A stretch of 33,491 bases of DNA from Oscillospiraceae bacterium (GTDB lineage: Bacteria > Bacillota > Clostridia > Oscillospirales > Oscillospiraceae): the NCBI GenBank assembly GCA_902761055.1, contig CACWIS010000019.1:1-33491 (forward strand), written 5' to 3'. The notes beneath the pieces were generated by a model. The model saw only the letters and a list, made by a program, of their open reading frames with translations, did not search any database and had not been told where the DNA came from. A program made the position numbers and the translations under genes. Shown one piece after another: positions 7,277 to 14,655 of this stretch. Within the stretch, counting starts at the first letter, position 1, and each line of letters starts with the position of its first letter.

Positions 7277-8008
7277 TCAAATCCGCGCGCTGATCTCGTC
7301 GTGGGCGGCCTGCTCCGCCGCGTCGTCGAGGGGCGCGAGCTCGCAGCGGCCGTATTTGCGCTCGAGCGCGGCGGCGAGGAGCATGTCGCAGAAGGCGGGG
7401 TTTTTCGGCAGCATGGGGCCGTGGCTGTAGGTGCCGAAGAGATTTTTGTAATGCGCGCCCTCGGTGCCGTCCTCGCCGTTGTTGCCGAAGCCGGCGAGCA
7501 CCTTGCCCAGCGGCTCCAACCCTGCGCCGAGATACGTGCGGCCGCTGTGGTTCTCAAAGCCGACGACCGTGCTGCCGCCCGCGGAGGGCGTGCATGCGAA
7601 CTTGTAGTTGCCGATCATGCGCTTCTTTCCGCCGACCGTCGTGAGGTCGATCGCGCCGATAAAGTCGCAGCGCTTGCCGTCGTAGGTCTCATACCAGTGG
7701 CCCATCATCTGGTAGCCGCCGCAGATCGTGAGGAAAACGACGCCGTCCTCGATCGCGGCGCGGATCTCGCGGTCGCGGCCGCGGTGCAGATCCTCGAGCA
7801 GGACCTGCTGCTCGAAGTCCTGGCCGCCGCCGATGAACACCAGATCGTAGGGCGCGAGCGAGCCGGACGCGCCGATGGGCAGCTTCGTGACCTCCGCGCC
7901 GACGCCGCGCCAGAGCAGGCGCCGCTTCATGCACAGGATATTGCCGCCGTCGCCGTAGAGGTTGAGCACGTCGGGGTAAAGATGGCAGATCTTCAGTTCC
8001 TGTTCCAT
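7277..8008 (-). CDS. gatD: GatD, glutaminase subunit of lipid II isoglutaminyl synthase
   Basis: This class I glutamine amidotransferase of 243 residues supplies ammonia to MurT for amidation of D-glutamate in lipid II. The nucleophile is C96 in TICGGYQ and the partner histidine H196 in TYSHGP, positions close to those described for Staphylococcus GatD. The N-terminus (ICHLYPDVLNLYGD) is typical of the CobB/CobQ-like branch. It lies 12 bases downstream of murT in the same direction, with an AAGGAGGG site, so the two subunits are made together. The pair indicates an amidated Gram-positive wall. Confidence 0.93.
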   Translation of the reverse strand: MEQELKICHLYPDVLNLYGDGGNILCMKRRLLWRGVGAEVTKLPIGASGSLAPYDLVFIGGGQDFEQQVLLEDLHRGRDREIRAAIEDGVVFLTICGGYQMMGHWYETYDGKRCDFIGAIDLTTVGGKKRMIGNYKFACTPSAGGSTVVGFENHSGRTYLGAGLEPLGKVLAGFGNNGEDGTEGAHYKNLFGTYSHGPMLPKNPAFCDMLLAAALERKYGRCELAPLDDAAEQAAHDEISARI

Positions 8009-8020
8009 GTCTCTCCCTCC

Positions 8021-9394
8021 TTATTCCCAGAAATCGGCGCCGCCGCAGTGTCGGATCATGACCTCGCGCAGCTCGAGCATGGCGGTGTAGGTCGGCATGA
8101 AGTACACGTCGCGCTCCTGTCCCTCCAGCTTGCCGACCAGCGTCTCGTAGTCGCGCTCGACCGCGATGGCCTCGTCGGGGATGCCGGCGTATTTGATGCG
8201 CACGCGCATGTCCTGCGCCCGGTCGCCGGAGACGATGACCTTTTCGATATGCCCGGCGATCGAATGGAGCCGCTCGAACTCCGCGTCCCAGATCCAGGAG
8301 ACGTCCGTCCCGTCGGCCGCGCGGTCGTTGAGACAGATCACCAGCACGAAGCGGTCCTTCACGTTCTCGAGGAAGTCGAGGACCTGGTTGCAGCCCGCGG
8401 GATTTTTCACGAGCATCATCTTCGCGCCGACCGAGCCGAGCCGGAACTGCTCCATGCGGCCGAAGCCGCACTTGAACGCGCCGAGCGCGCGGATCGCCTC
8501 GTCGGCGCCGACGCCCGTCTCCATCGCCGCGGCGAGCGCGCCGACGGCGTTGTAGACGTTGTAGAGCGCGGGCAGGTTGATCTCCGCGAGACGCCGCTCG
8601 CCGCGGATCGACAGCGCGATGCTGCTGCCGTCGGGGCGCTGCTCGATCACGTCGGTCACGGCGTAATCCGCCGCGTGGCGGCGATAGCCGCAGGCCGGGC
8701 AGCGGAAGCCGCCGAGATGGCCGTAGCTGATGTAGTCGTATTCATACTCCGCCTTGCAGCGGATGCAGTGCGGCGCGTCGGAGATCTCCGACTTTGCGCG
8801 CGAAGGCACGGCCCCCTGCTCGAGCCCGAAGTACACGATGCGGTTGGGCAGCGTGAGCGCGAGCGAGGAGCACAGCGAGCAGTCCGCGTTCACGCAGAGC
8901 GTCGCCCCCGGGACGGAGGAGACGGCCGTGCGGATGTTCTCGAGCGTGTGCGTGACCTCGCCGTAGCGGTCGAGCTGGTCGCGAAAGAGGTTCGTGACGA
9001 CCACGGCCTCCGGCCGCAGCTGCGGAAAGACCTTCACGGCGGCGGCCTCGTCGCACTCGATGACGGCCCAGCGCCTGCGCGGTCTGCCGGAGAGCGTGCT
9101 GTTCATGACGAATTCGGTCGTGATGCCGTCGAGCAGATTGGCGCCGCTGCGGTTGGCCAGCACGCCGCGGCCCGCCTCGGTGAAGGCCTGCTCGACGATG
9201 CGGGCGCTGGTCGTCTTGCCGTTGGTGCCGGTGATGGCGACGGTGCGCACATCCTTCGCCAGACGCGCTAGAAGATCGGGACAGAGCTTGAGCGCCCAGC
9301 GTCCGGGCATGGCGGTGCCGCCGCGGTGCAGCAGACGCGACACGCCGCGCAGCATCCGGCATACAAGGATGGCAAGTATGGCTTTGAAATTCAT
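8021..9394 (-). CDS. murT: MurT, Mur-ligase subunit of lipid II isoglutaminyl synthase
   Basis: This 457-residue Mur-ligase-fold protein uses ATP to activate the D-Glu alpha-carboxyl of lipid II for amidation with GatD. A hydrophobic N-terminal segment precedes the P-loop TGTNGKTT (55-62). An inserted zinc ribbon is visible as CIRC and CPAC (roughly residues 207-232), as in known MurT proteins. The C-terminal DUF1727-type domain carries NPAGCNQVLDFL. The start at 9394 has a GGAG site about ten bases upstream and a promoter of its own. murT is first, gatD second. Confidence 0.93.
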   Translation of the reverse strand: MNFKAILAILVCRMLRGVSRLLHRGGTAMPGRWALKLCPDLLARLAKDVRTVAITGTNGKTTSARIVEQAFTEAGRGVLANRSGANLLDGITTEFVMNSTLSGRPRRRWAVIECDEAAAVKVFPQLRPEAVVVTNLFRDQLDRYGEVTHTLENIRTAVSSVPGATLCVNADCSLCSSLALTLPNRIVYFGLEQGAVPSRAKSEISDAPHCIRCKAEYEYDYISYGHLGGFRCPACGYRRHAADYAVTDVIEQRPDGSSIALSIRGERRLAEINLPALYNVYNAVGALAAAMETGVGADEAIRALGAFKCGFGRMEQFRLGSVGAKMMLVKNPAGCNQVLDFLENVKDRFVLVICLNDRAADGTDVSWIWDAEFERLHSIAGHIEKVIVSGDRAQDMRVRIKYAGIPDEAIAVERDYETLVGKLEGQERDVYFMPTYTAMLELREVMIRHCGGADFWE

Positions 9395-9445
9395 ATCCTA
9401 CGCTCCGATACTGTGAGTTGCTTTTATTATAGTTGCCGACAAAGT

Positions 9446-9474
9446 ATTATATCACCCCGTCGCGGTGAGAGCAA
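9446..9474 (-). promoter_or_regulatory. Promoter of murT-gatD
   Basis: Minus strand TTGCTC (9474-9469) and TATAAT (9451-9446) with a 17-base spacer and extended -10 TGA. A second TATAAT at 9431-9426 has no convincing -35 partner. Confidence 0.75.
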
Positions 9475-9512
9475 GGCTTTGTTCCGCGGCGCAGCGAGGC
9501 GGAGGGACGTCA

Positions 9513-9546
9513 AAAGACCGGGGACGGAATCCCGTCCCCGGTCTTT
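9513..9546 (-). terminator. Terminator after the flavoprotein operon
   Basis: A 15-bp stem, AAAGACCGGGGACGG with its complement, has a four-base loop and ends in a short T-run on the minus strand. It lies 13 bases past the stop of the gene at 9560. Confidence 0.8.
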
Positions 9547-9559
9547 GCGTCTGTGTTTT

Positions 9560-10891
9560 TTACTTCTTGCTCTTGATGTAGGCGTCGATGGACTTCGCGC
9601 CGGCCTTGCCCGCGCCCATCGCGAGGATGACGGTCGCGCTGCCGGTGACGGCGTCGCCGCCGGCGAAAACGCCCTCGCGCGCGGTCACGCCGCCCTCGTC
9701 CGCCACGATGCCGCCCTTCTTCGTGAAGGTCAGGCCCTCGGTGGTGTTGCGGATCAGCGGGTTGGGGCTGGTGCCGATGGCGATGACGACGGTGTCGACG
9801 TCCAGGATCCAGTTGCTGCCCTCGACGGCGACAGGCTTCCTGCGGCCCTTCTCGTCGGGCTCGCCGAGCTCCTGGCGCACGAGCTCGATGCCCGTGACGT
9901 GGCCGTCCTCGCCGCCGTGGATGGCGACGGGGTTGTTGAGCAGGTTGAACTCGATGCCGTAGCAGATGAAGACGTGCTCGGCGCCGAGACGCTTGGCCAC
10001 GCGCGCCGCGTCCATCGCGACGTTGCCCGCGCCGACGACCGCCACGCGGCCGAAGCGCTTGATGGGCGTGTCGTAGTCGTCGCGGTAGGCCTTCATCAGG
10101 TTGACGCGGGTGAGCAGCTCGTTGGCGGAGTAAACGCCCAGCAGGTTCTCGCCCGGGATGTGCAGGAACTGCGGCAGGCCGGCGCCGGAGCCGATGAACA
10201 CGGCCTCGAAGCCGTCCTCGAAGAGCTCGTCGACGGTCTCGGACTTGCCGACGATGGCGTTGTTGACGATCTTCACGCCCATGGCCTGGAGGTTCTCGAT
10301 CTCGGCGGCCACGATCTCCTTCGGCAGACGGAACTGCGGGATGCCGTACACCAGCACGCCGCCGGACTTGTGGAAGGCCTCGAAGATCGTCACGTCGTAG
10401 CCGAGCTTGCGCAGGTCGCCCGCGCAGGTCAGGCCCGCGGGGCCGGAGCCGACGATCGCGATGCGGTGGCCGTTGGATTCCGGCGCCTTGACGGCGGCCT
10501 TCTTTTTCTTGTTCATGTGGTAGTCCGCCACGAAGCGCTCGAGGCGGCCGATGGCCACGCTCTCGCCCTTGATGCCGCGGACGCACTTGGACTCGCACTG
10601 CTTCTCCTGCGGGCAGACGCGGCCGCAGACCGCGGGCAGGGAGTTGGTCGAGGTGATGATCTCGTAGGCGGCGTCAAAGTCGCCCTCGGCGACCTTGGCG
10701 ATGAACTCCGGGATGCGGACGGAGACCGGACAGCCCGTGCGGCAGCGCGGCTCGCGGCAGTTGAGGCAGCGCTTGGCCTCGTCGATGGCGGCCTCGGCGC
10801 TGTAGCCCAGGGCGACCTCGTCGAAATTGCCGGCGCGGACGATCGGGTCCTGCTCGGGCATGGGGTTCTTTTCCATCTTCATGTTAGCCAT
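9560..10891 (-). CDS. gltA: NfnB/GltA-type NADPH-dependent flavoprotein with an apparent internal deletion
   Basis: This 443-residue flavoprotein is of the glutamate synthase small-subunit / NfnB / SudA group. N-terminal iron-sulfur cysteines are seen in RCLNCREPRCRTGCP and CGRVCPQEKQCESKC. The FAD site GSGPAGLTCAGDL follows, then the second dinucleotide site VVGAGNVAMDAARVAKRLGA and the C-terminal ATVILAMGAGKAGAKSID. Right after the second site the family normally carries a YRRS/T...ELPAR...HAKEEGI block of about 20 residues; here Tyr311 joins directly to Gly312-Ile-Glu-Phe. The arginines in that block normally hold the 2'-phosphate of NADPH. The shortened length fits a usual ~463. It overlaps the upstream partner gene by 8 bases. 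With that partner it could form a ferredoxin:NADP oxidoreductase of Nfn or Sud type. The deletion is judged from memory of the family. Confidence 0.88.
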   Translation of the reverse strand: MANMKMEKNPMPEQDPIVRAGNFDEVALGYSAEAAIDEAKRCLNCREPRCRTGCPVSVRIPEFIAKVAEGDFDAAYEIITSTNSLPAVCGRVCPQEKQCESKCVRGIKGESVAIGRLERFVADYHMNKKKKAAVKAPESNGHRIAIVGSGPAGLTCAGDLRKLGYDVTIFEAFHKSGGVLVYGIPQFRLPKEIVAAEIENLQAMGVKIVNNAIVGKSETVDELFEDGFEAVFIGSGAGLPQFLHIPGENLLGVYSANELLTRVNLMKAYRDDYDTPIKRFGRVAVVGAGNVAMDAARVAKRLGAEHVFICYGIEFNLLNNPVAIHGGEDGHVTGIELVRQELGEPDEKGRRKPVAVEGSNWILDVDTVVIAIGTSPNPLIRNTTEGLTFTKKGGIVADEGGVTAREGVFAGGDAVTGSATVILAMGAGKAGAKSIDAYIKSKK

Positions 10892-11750
10892 TTCTCTTCC
10901 CTCCCGTCATGTTGCAGATGTGCTGCGCGGCGGCGTCCTGCTCGTCCTTGTAGAAGGCGGCGCGCTTGAGCAGACTGTCGAAATCGACCTCGTGCGCGTC
11001 GAAGTCCGGCCCGTCGACACAGGCGAACTTGGTCTCGCCGCCGACGATGACGCGGCAGCCGCCGCACATGCCGGTGCCGTCCACCATGATCGGGTCGAGC
11101 GAGATGATGGTCTTGATGCCGTAGGGACGCGTCACGTCCGCGAGGAACTTCATCATGATGTCCGGGCCGATGGCGATGACGCGGTCGAACTGCGGCTTGC
11201 CCTCGGCGATGTTCGCCTCGATCTCGTTCTTGAGGAAGACAGTGGTAAAGCCCTTCTCGCCGTAGGTGCCGTCGTCCGTGCACATGACGAGCTTGTCCGA
11301 GGCGGCCTTGAGCTCCTCCTTGAGGATGACGATGTCGGCGCTGCGGAAGCCCGCGATGAAGGTGACCTCGATGCCCTTTTCGTGCATCTCCTTGGCGATG
11401 GGGTAGGCGATGGCGCAGCCCACGCCGCCGCCGACGACGCAGACCTTCCTGAGGCCTTCCATCTCCGTCGCCTTGCCGAGCGGCCCGACGATGTCGGTGA
11501 TGTAGTCGCCCTCGGCCACCGTGTGCAGCATCTTCGTGGTGCGGCCCGCGGCCTGCACCATGACCGTGACGGTGCCCTTCTCGCGGTCGTAGCCCGCGAC
11601 GGAGACCGGCACGCGCTCGCCCTGCTCGTCCAGACGGAAGATCACGAACTGGCCGGCCTGGGCGTGCCGGGCGATGAGAGGCGCCTCGATCTCAAAGAGG
11701 CAAATGGTCTTCGCGTCGTTGAGAAAACGCTTGGTCACTACTTTGTACAT
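10884..11750 (-). CDS. NfnA/SudB-type FAD/NAD-binding reductase subunit
   Basis: This 288-residue protein of the ferredoxin-NADP reductase superfamily is related to sulfide dehydrogenase beta, NfnA and dihydroorotate dehydrogenase electron-transfer subunits. It has an N-terminal FAD barrel, the nucleotide motif CVVGGGVGCAIAYPIAKEM, and a C-terminal [2Fe-2S] motif GTGMCGGCRV with a later FACVDGPDFDAHEVDF. In Nfn complexes this subunit binds NAD(H) and transfers electrons to the NfnB-type subunit. The start at 11750 has a GAGGTGG site; the open frame further upstream crosses the promoter region and is rejected. It is the first gene of a two-gene operon. Whether it bifurcates electrons cannot be told here. 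Confidence 0.9.
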   Translation of the reverse strand: MYKVVTKRFLNDAKTICLFEIEAPLIARHAQAGQFVIFRLDEQGERVPVSVAGYDREKGTVTVMVQAAGRTTKMLHTVAEGDYITDIVGPLGKATEMEGLRKVCVVGGGVGCAIAYPIAKEMHEKGIEVTFIAGFRSADIVILKEELKAASDKLVMCTDDGTYGEKGFTTVFLKNEIEANIAEGKPQFDRVIAIGPDIMMKFLADVTRPYGIKTIISLDPIMVDGTGMCGGCRVIVGGETKFACVDGPDFDAHEVDFDSLLKRAAFYKDEQDAAAQHICNMTGGKRNG

Positions 11751-11857
11751 GTTCCACCTCTTACCTTTCTGTATTATGCTTGCCGATCGGCCCGTCCTCT
11801 CCCGCCCGCGGCGGAGAAAGCCGGGCGCGGTTTCGGCTGCGGTTTTCAATCCGATTT

Positions 11858-11886
11858 ATTATATCATGGACGGCGGACGAATACAA
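11858..11886 (-). promoter_or_regulatory. Promoter of the flavoprotein operon
   Basis: Minus strand TTGTAT (11886-11881) and TATAAT (11863-11858) with a 17-base spacer and extended -10 TGA. The leader would be about 100 bases. Confidence 0.75.
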
Positions 11887-11931
11887 TCCGGTCCTTGCAT
11901 GAATCTGCCAAAAAACGGCGTATCCGGAAAT

Positions 11932-11970
11932 CACGGACAGGGACGGAGAAAAACTCCGTCCCTGTCCGTG
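11932..11970 (-). terminator. Terminator after galU
   Basis: A 17-bp perfect stem, CACGGACAGGGACGGAG with its complement, around five A/T loop bases, lies 19 bases after the galU stop. The T-tract is short, so it is called on stem strength and position. Confidence 0.65.
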
Positions 11971-11989
11971 CGGACGCCTCCGAAGCGCG

Positions 11990-12865
11990 TCAGCGGAAGC
12001 TCTCGGCCTTATCCAGGATGAACTGGCGCAGCCAGTCGCCCGCCTCCTCGTTTTTCAGCGCGAAGTCGATGATCGCCTCGAGATAGCCCTTGAGGTTGCC
12101 GGTGTCGTAGCGGCGGCCCTCGAAGTCCACGGCGCACATCTTTTCGCGGCGGCAGAGCTCCTTCATGCCGTCGGTCAGCTGGATCTCGTTGTTGCGGCCG
12201 GGCGCGGTGTGCTCGAGGATATCGAAGATCGCCGGCGTCAGCACGTAGCGGCCGAGGATCGCGTAGTTCGAGAGCTTCTCGTCGAGCCGCGGCTTTTCGT
12301 TCATGTCGCTGATGCGGTAGACCCGCTCGGAGAGCCGCTCCTCGAGCTTGACCGAGGAGTATTTCACGATCAGCTCGTCCGGCTCCTCGCGGACCGCGAC
12401 GGCGCTGCAGCCGTTCGCCTCCGCCGCGGTGACGAGCTGCTTGAGGACCGGCGTTTCGGCGAGCATGATGTCGTCGCCGAGCAGGACGGCGAAGGGCTCG
12501 TCGTTGACGAAGCTCCGCGCGCGCCAGACCGCATGGCCGAGGCCCTTGGTCTCCTTCTGACGGACGAAGTACACGTCGGCCATGTCCGCGACCTCGCGGA
12601 CGATGCGGGCGTCGTCCTCTTTCCCGTCGGCAAGCAGACGCTCCTCGAGATCGGGCGCGTAATCGAAATAATCTTCGATCGGGCTCTTGCCGCGGTTCGT
12701 GACGATCAGGATCTTTTCGATGCCGGCGGCGACGGCCTCCTCGACGATGTACTGGATGACGGGCTTGTCGACCAGCGGCAGCATCTCCTTGGGGATGCTC
12801 TTGGTGTTGGGGAGCAGTCTCGTTCCGAGACCGGCGGCGGGAATGATGGCTTTCCTGACTTTCAT
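11990..12865 (-). CDS. galU: UTP-glucose-1-phosphate uridylyltransferase
   Basis: This 291-residue enzyme makes UDP-glucose from UTP and glucose-1-phosphate for surface polysaccharide and glycolipid synthesis. The nucleotidyltransferase signature AAGLGTRLLPNTKSIPKEML lies at residues 10-29. Further family motifs are KGLGHAVW, VLLGDDIM, EIQLTDGM and RRYDTGNLKGYLEAI. The start at 12865 has an AAGGAG site; the open frame further upstream overlaps queT and is not used. It lies 31 bases downstream of queT on the same strand, so the two may share a transcript. The surface O-acetylation genes near 30545-33200 could use downstream products, but that is inference. Confidence 0.95.
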   Translation of the reverse strand: MKVRKAIIPAAGLGTRLLPNTKSIPKEMLPLVDKPVIQYIVEEAVAAGIEKILIVTNRGKSPIEDYFDYAPDLEERLLADGKEDDARIVREVADMADVYFVRQKETKGLGHAVWRARSFVNDEPFAVLLGDDIMLAETPVLKQLVTAAEANGCSAVAVREEPDELIVKYSSVKLEERLSERVYRISDMNEKPRLDEKLSNYAILGRYVLTPAIFDILEHTAPGRNNEIQLTDGMKELCRREKMCAVDFEGRRYDTGNLKGYLEAIIDFALKNEEAGDWLRQFILDKAESFR

Positions 12866-12896
12866 GGAACTCTCCTTTCCCCGGTTTCCCGGGCGC

Positions 12897-13430
12897 TTAC
12901 CGGTTGACGCGATCGACAAATGCGCGGAAGGATCTGATCCTCGGCAGCTGGCGCAGCAGCGTGTAGCCGATGAAGTACAGCACGCCCAGCTCGCCGACGC
13001 CGACGCTGGCCGCGTTGAAGACGAAGGATTTGATCGGCTCGGGGGCGGGCCGGATCTGATAGCCCCAGGTGAGGACGGCGCCGACGATGACGGCATTGAA
13101 CAGCACCGGCATCAGGCAGCCGAGAAGACGGTTTTTGACCGTGTCCCCCTTTTTCCCGAAGTATGCCGTGAACAGTGCGGCGAGCAGCGTGGCCAGCGAG
13201 CCGAAAACGATGTCGATCACGCTGCCGGTATAGAGATTGGCGAGGATGCAGCCGATCCAGAGGCCCCAGATCGTGCAGGGCATGAGGAAGGGCAGGACGG
13301 TGAGCGCCTCGCTCACCCGGAACTGGACCGCGCCGTAGCTGATCGGCGCGAGCGCAACGGTCAGCGCGGCGTAGGCGGCGGCCACGACGGCCGCAGTCGT
13401 GATGCGAAGGGTCGGGATTCTTTTTTGCAT
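12897..13430 (-). CDS. queT: QueT-family queuosine precursor transporter
   Basis: This 177-residue membrane protein is the proposed substrate-binding (S) component of an ECF-type importer for queuosine precursors. The family block ISYGAVQFRVSEALTVLPF lies near residues 31-49, and about five hydrophobic segments follow. The start at 13430 is chosen over 13448 because GGAAGGA lies nine bases ahead of it and is part of a preQ1 riboswitch. No promoter is seen between the riboswitch and the ImmA-like gene stop 26 bases upstream. queH, another queuosine gene on the same strand, lies 15 kb away on the other side of the virus-like cassette. Confidence 0.92.
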   Translation of the reverse strand: MQKRIPTLRITTAAVVAAAYAALTVALAPISYGAVQFRVSEALTVLPFLMPCTIWGLWIGCILANLYTGSVIDIVFGSLATLLAALFTAYFGKKGDTVKNRLLGCLMPVLFNAVIVGAVLTWGYQIRPAPEPIKSFVFNAASVGVGELGVLYFIGYTLLRQLPRIRSFRAFVDRVNR

Positions 13431-13439
13431 GATTTGCGT

Positions 13440-13480
13440 TCCTTCCATTTTTTATTACACAGGGTGTGGAAACCTGTGGA
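13440..13480 (-). promoter_or_regulatory. preQ1-I riboswitch controlling queT translation
   Basis: On the minus strand, stem P1 is CACAGG (13478-13473) with CCTGTG (13463-13458). The loop UUUCCACAC contains UUCCA (13471-13467), which can pair with UGGAA (13447-13443) after an A-rich linker, giving the H-type pseudoknot of class I preQ1 aptamers. The ACACCC segment matches the family consensus. The 3' pseudoknot strand overlaps the Shine-Dalgarno GGAAGGA (13446-13440), so ligand binding should hide it and lower QueT synthesis. A CCCTGT just upstream (around 13489-13484) could compete for P1. Confidence 0.8.
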
Positions 13481-13506
13481 AATACAGGGGGGCGCCCGCC
13501 GCGGTC

Positions 13507-14130
13507 TCAGTCTCTCTCGACCGGGATCGGGCGCAGGGGGAAACGGCGCGCAAGGCCGTGCGTGTCGCAGACGATGGGCTTGGCCGTAAAGAGCGCCCGC
13601 AGCTCGTCCTCGTTCTCCTCGTACCAGCGCGCGGCGCTGTGCTCGCAGCTCTCCGAGATCCGGCAGAGCCGGGCGATGGCGGCGGGCGCGCAGACGCTGC
13701 GGTAGCGGAAATACACCGAGGGCGGCAGGAGCAGCATGGCCGCGGCGCGCTTGGCCTCGGTCTCGTAGCGCTGATAGCTCTCCTCGTCGTAGCTCTGGCG
13801 GGCGAGCGCGAAGCGCCGGTCCTCCGTGTGGCCGAGAAGCAGATGCATCAGCTCCTCCGCCATCGTAAAGCGGATGCGGTTGGGCGCCGTGCGGTCGTTG
13901 TAGCCGATCGTCCAGCGGCGGCCGGAGGACATCGCCACGCCGTCCGGGTTGCCCCAGACCGCGAAAACGGCGCTGCGCGCCATGCCGCCCTCCGTCAGTT
14001 CGCTCAGGGGCATCAGGCGCGCGCCGCAGACGCGGCAGAGCGCGGCGACGTCCACGGGCAGGCGGTATACGTATTTGCGGACAAGCTCGTTGACGACCGC
14101 GACGGCGGCGCGGTCAGATCCCGTCAGCAT
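13507..14130 (-). CDS. ImmA/IrrE-like protein with altered zinc motif
   Basis: This 207-residue protein resembles the ImmA/IrrE family, which in mobile elements cleaves the neighbouring repressor upon DNA damage. The family region reads FTMAEELMHLLLGH; the HExxH motif is EELMH at residues 92-96, so the first zinc-binding histidine is glutamate. The later LLGH and a downstream acidic, helical region are kept. The gene overlaps the end of the XRE repressor gene by 17 bases, typical of an anti-repressor/repressor pair. It may still bind the repressor without cleaving it, or may use another metal geometry. Transcription can continue into the queT leader. Confidence 0.75.
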   Translation of the reverse strand: MLTGSDRAAVAVVNELVRKYVYRLPVDVAALCRVCGARLMPLSELTEGGMARSAVFAVWGNPDGVAMSSGRRWTIGYNDRTAPNRIRFTMAEELMHLLLGHTEDRRFALARQSYDEESYQRYETEAKRAAAMLLLPPSVYFRYRSVCAPAAIARLCRISESCEHSAARWYEENEDELRALFTAKPIVCDTHGLARRFPLRPIPVERD

Positions 14131-14470
14131 CGCGGAACTCCTCCGGAAAGGCGATCTGCAGCAGGCGGAGCATGTCCTGTCGCCGCTCCGGCGACATCTT
14201 TTTGCCCGCGCGGGCGATCATCGTGATCTCCGGCAGCTCCTCCGCGCTCTGTTCCCGCGCGTCCGCCCCGTCCCAGGGAGCCAGCGCGGAGGCGGGCAGG
14301 CCGAGCGCCGCCGAGAGCCGCAGCAGGCGGTCCATCGGGATCTTCTCGGTCGCGCCGGTCGCATAGCGCTGGATCGCGGATTTCGGGACGCCGGTGATCC
14401 GGGAGAGCTCACCGTAGCTGATCCTGCGTTCTATGATCGCGTCGTAAAGACGCTTTGCGATCTCATTCAT
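14114..14470 (-). CDS. XRE-family helix-turn-helix repressor
   Basis: This 118-residue protein has an N-terminal lambda-repressor-like HTH (residues ~5-60, with GELSRITGVPKSAIQRYATG as recognition region) and a C-terminal tail, MSPERRQDMLRLLQIAFPEEF, common in phage repressors. It should hold the rightward operon silent and control itself. ATGs further upstream lie inside the -10 box of its own promoter and are excluded; 14470 and 14476 remain possible. With the predicted start of transcription near 14480 the leader is only a few bases, and a GGTG sits at its very end. The GTCCCA repeats in the intergenic space are its likely operators. Confidence 0.85.
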   Translation of the reverse strand: MNEIAKRLYDAIIERRISYGELSRITGVPKSAIQRYATGATEKIPMDRLLRLSAALGLPASALAPWDGADAREQSAEELPEITMIARAGKKMSPERRQDMLRLLQIAFPEEFRDADGI

Positions 14471-14486
14471 GTTCATCACCGGGAGC

Positions 14487-14515
14487 ATCATAGCACATCT
14501 GTCCCAAAAATGCAA
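14487..14515 (-). promoter_or_regulatory. Promoter of the repressor operon
   Basis: Minus strand TTGCAT (14515-14510) and TATGAT (14492-14487) with a 17-base spacer. A GTCCCA half-site (14501-14506) lies inside the spacer, which suggests autorepression. Confidence 0.75.
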
Positions 14516-14596
14516 TAGTGTTTGGCTGTGTTTTTATTTTTGTCCCATTTTCGGGTTGACAATCCGCCCTCTTTGTGCTATGATAGGATCGTCCCA
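14500..14596 (+). repeat. Three direct GTCCCA operator half-sites
   Basis: GTCCCA occurs at 14501-14506, 14542-14547 and 14591-14596, each followed by an A/T run. They lie within the repressor promoter, just upstream of the -35 of the rightward promoter, and just downstream of its -10. Their spacing is 41 and 49 bases, roughly four to five helical turns. They are likely repressor-binding sites; this is inference from position and repetition. Confidence 0.65.
14556..14584 (+). promoter_or_regulatory. Strong promoter of the particle operon
   Basis: A perfect -35 TTGACA (14556-14561) and TATGAT (14579-14584) with a 17-base spacer form the best promoter in the window. It is the only clear one for the genes from 14723 to 28428, which are packed with overlaps and short gaps. 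Confidence 0.85.
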
Positions 14597-14655
14597 AAAA
14601 TAAAACGATACATGATCCACCGCGCCGCAGAGGGTGCGTGGGTTCCTTTTTTGCG

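Noticed and set aside
5777-9271. Open frame of 1164 codons on the plus strand
   Set aside because: It runs antisense to four genes with clear family motifs and shows repeated Ala/Arg/Asp/Val composition typical of GC-bias shadow frames.
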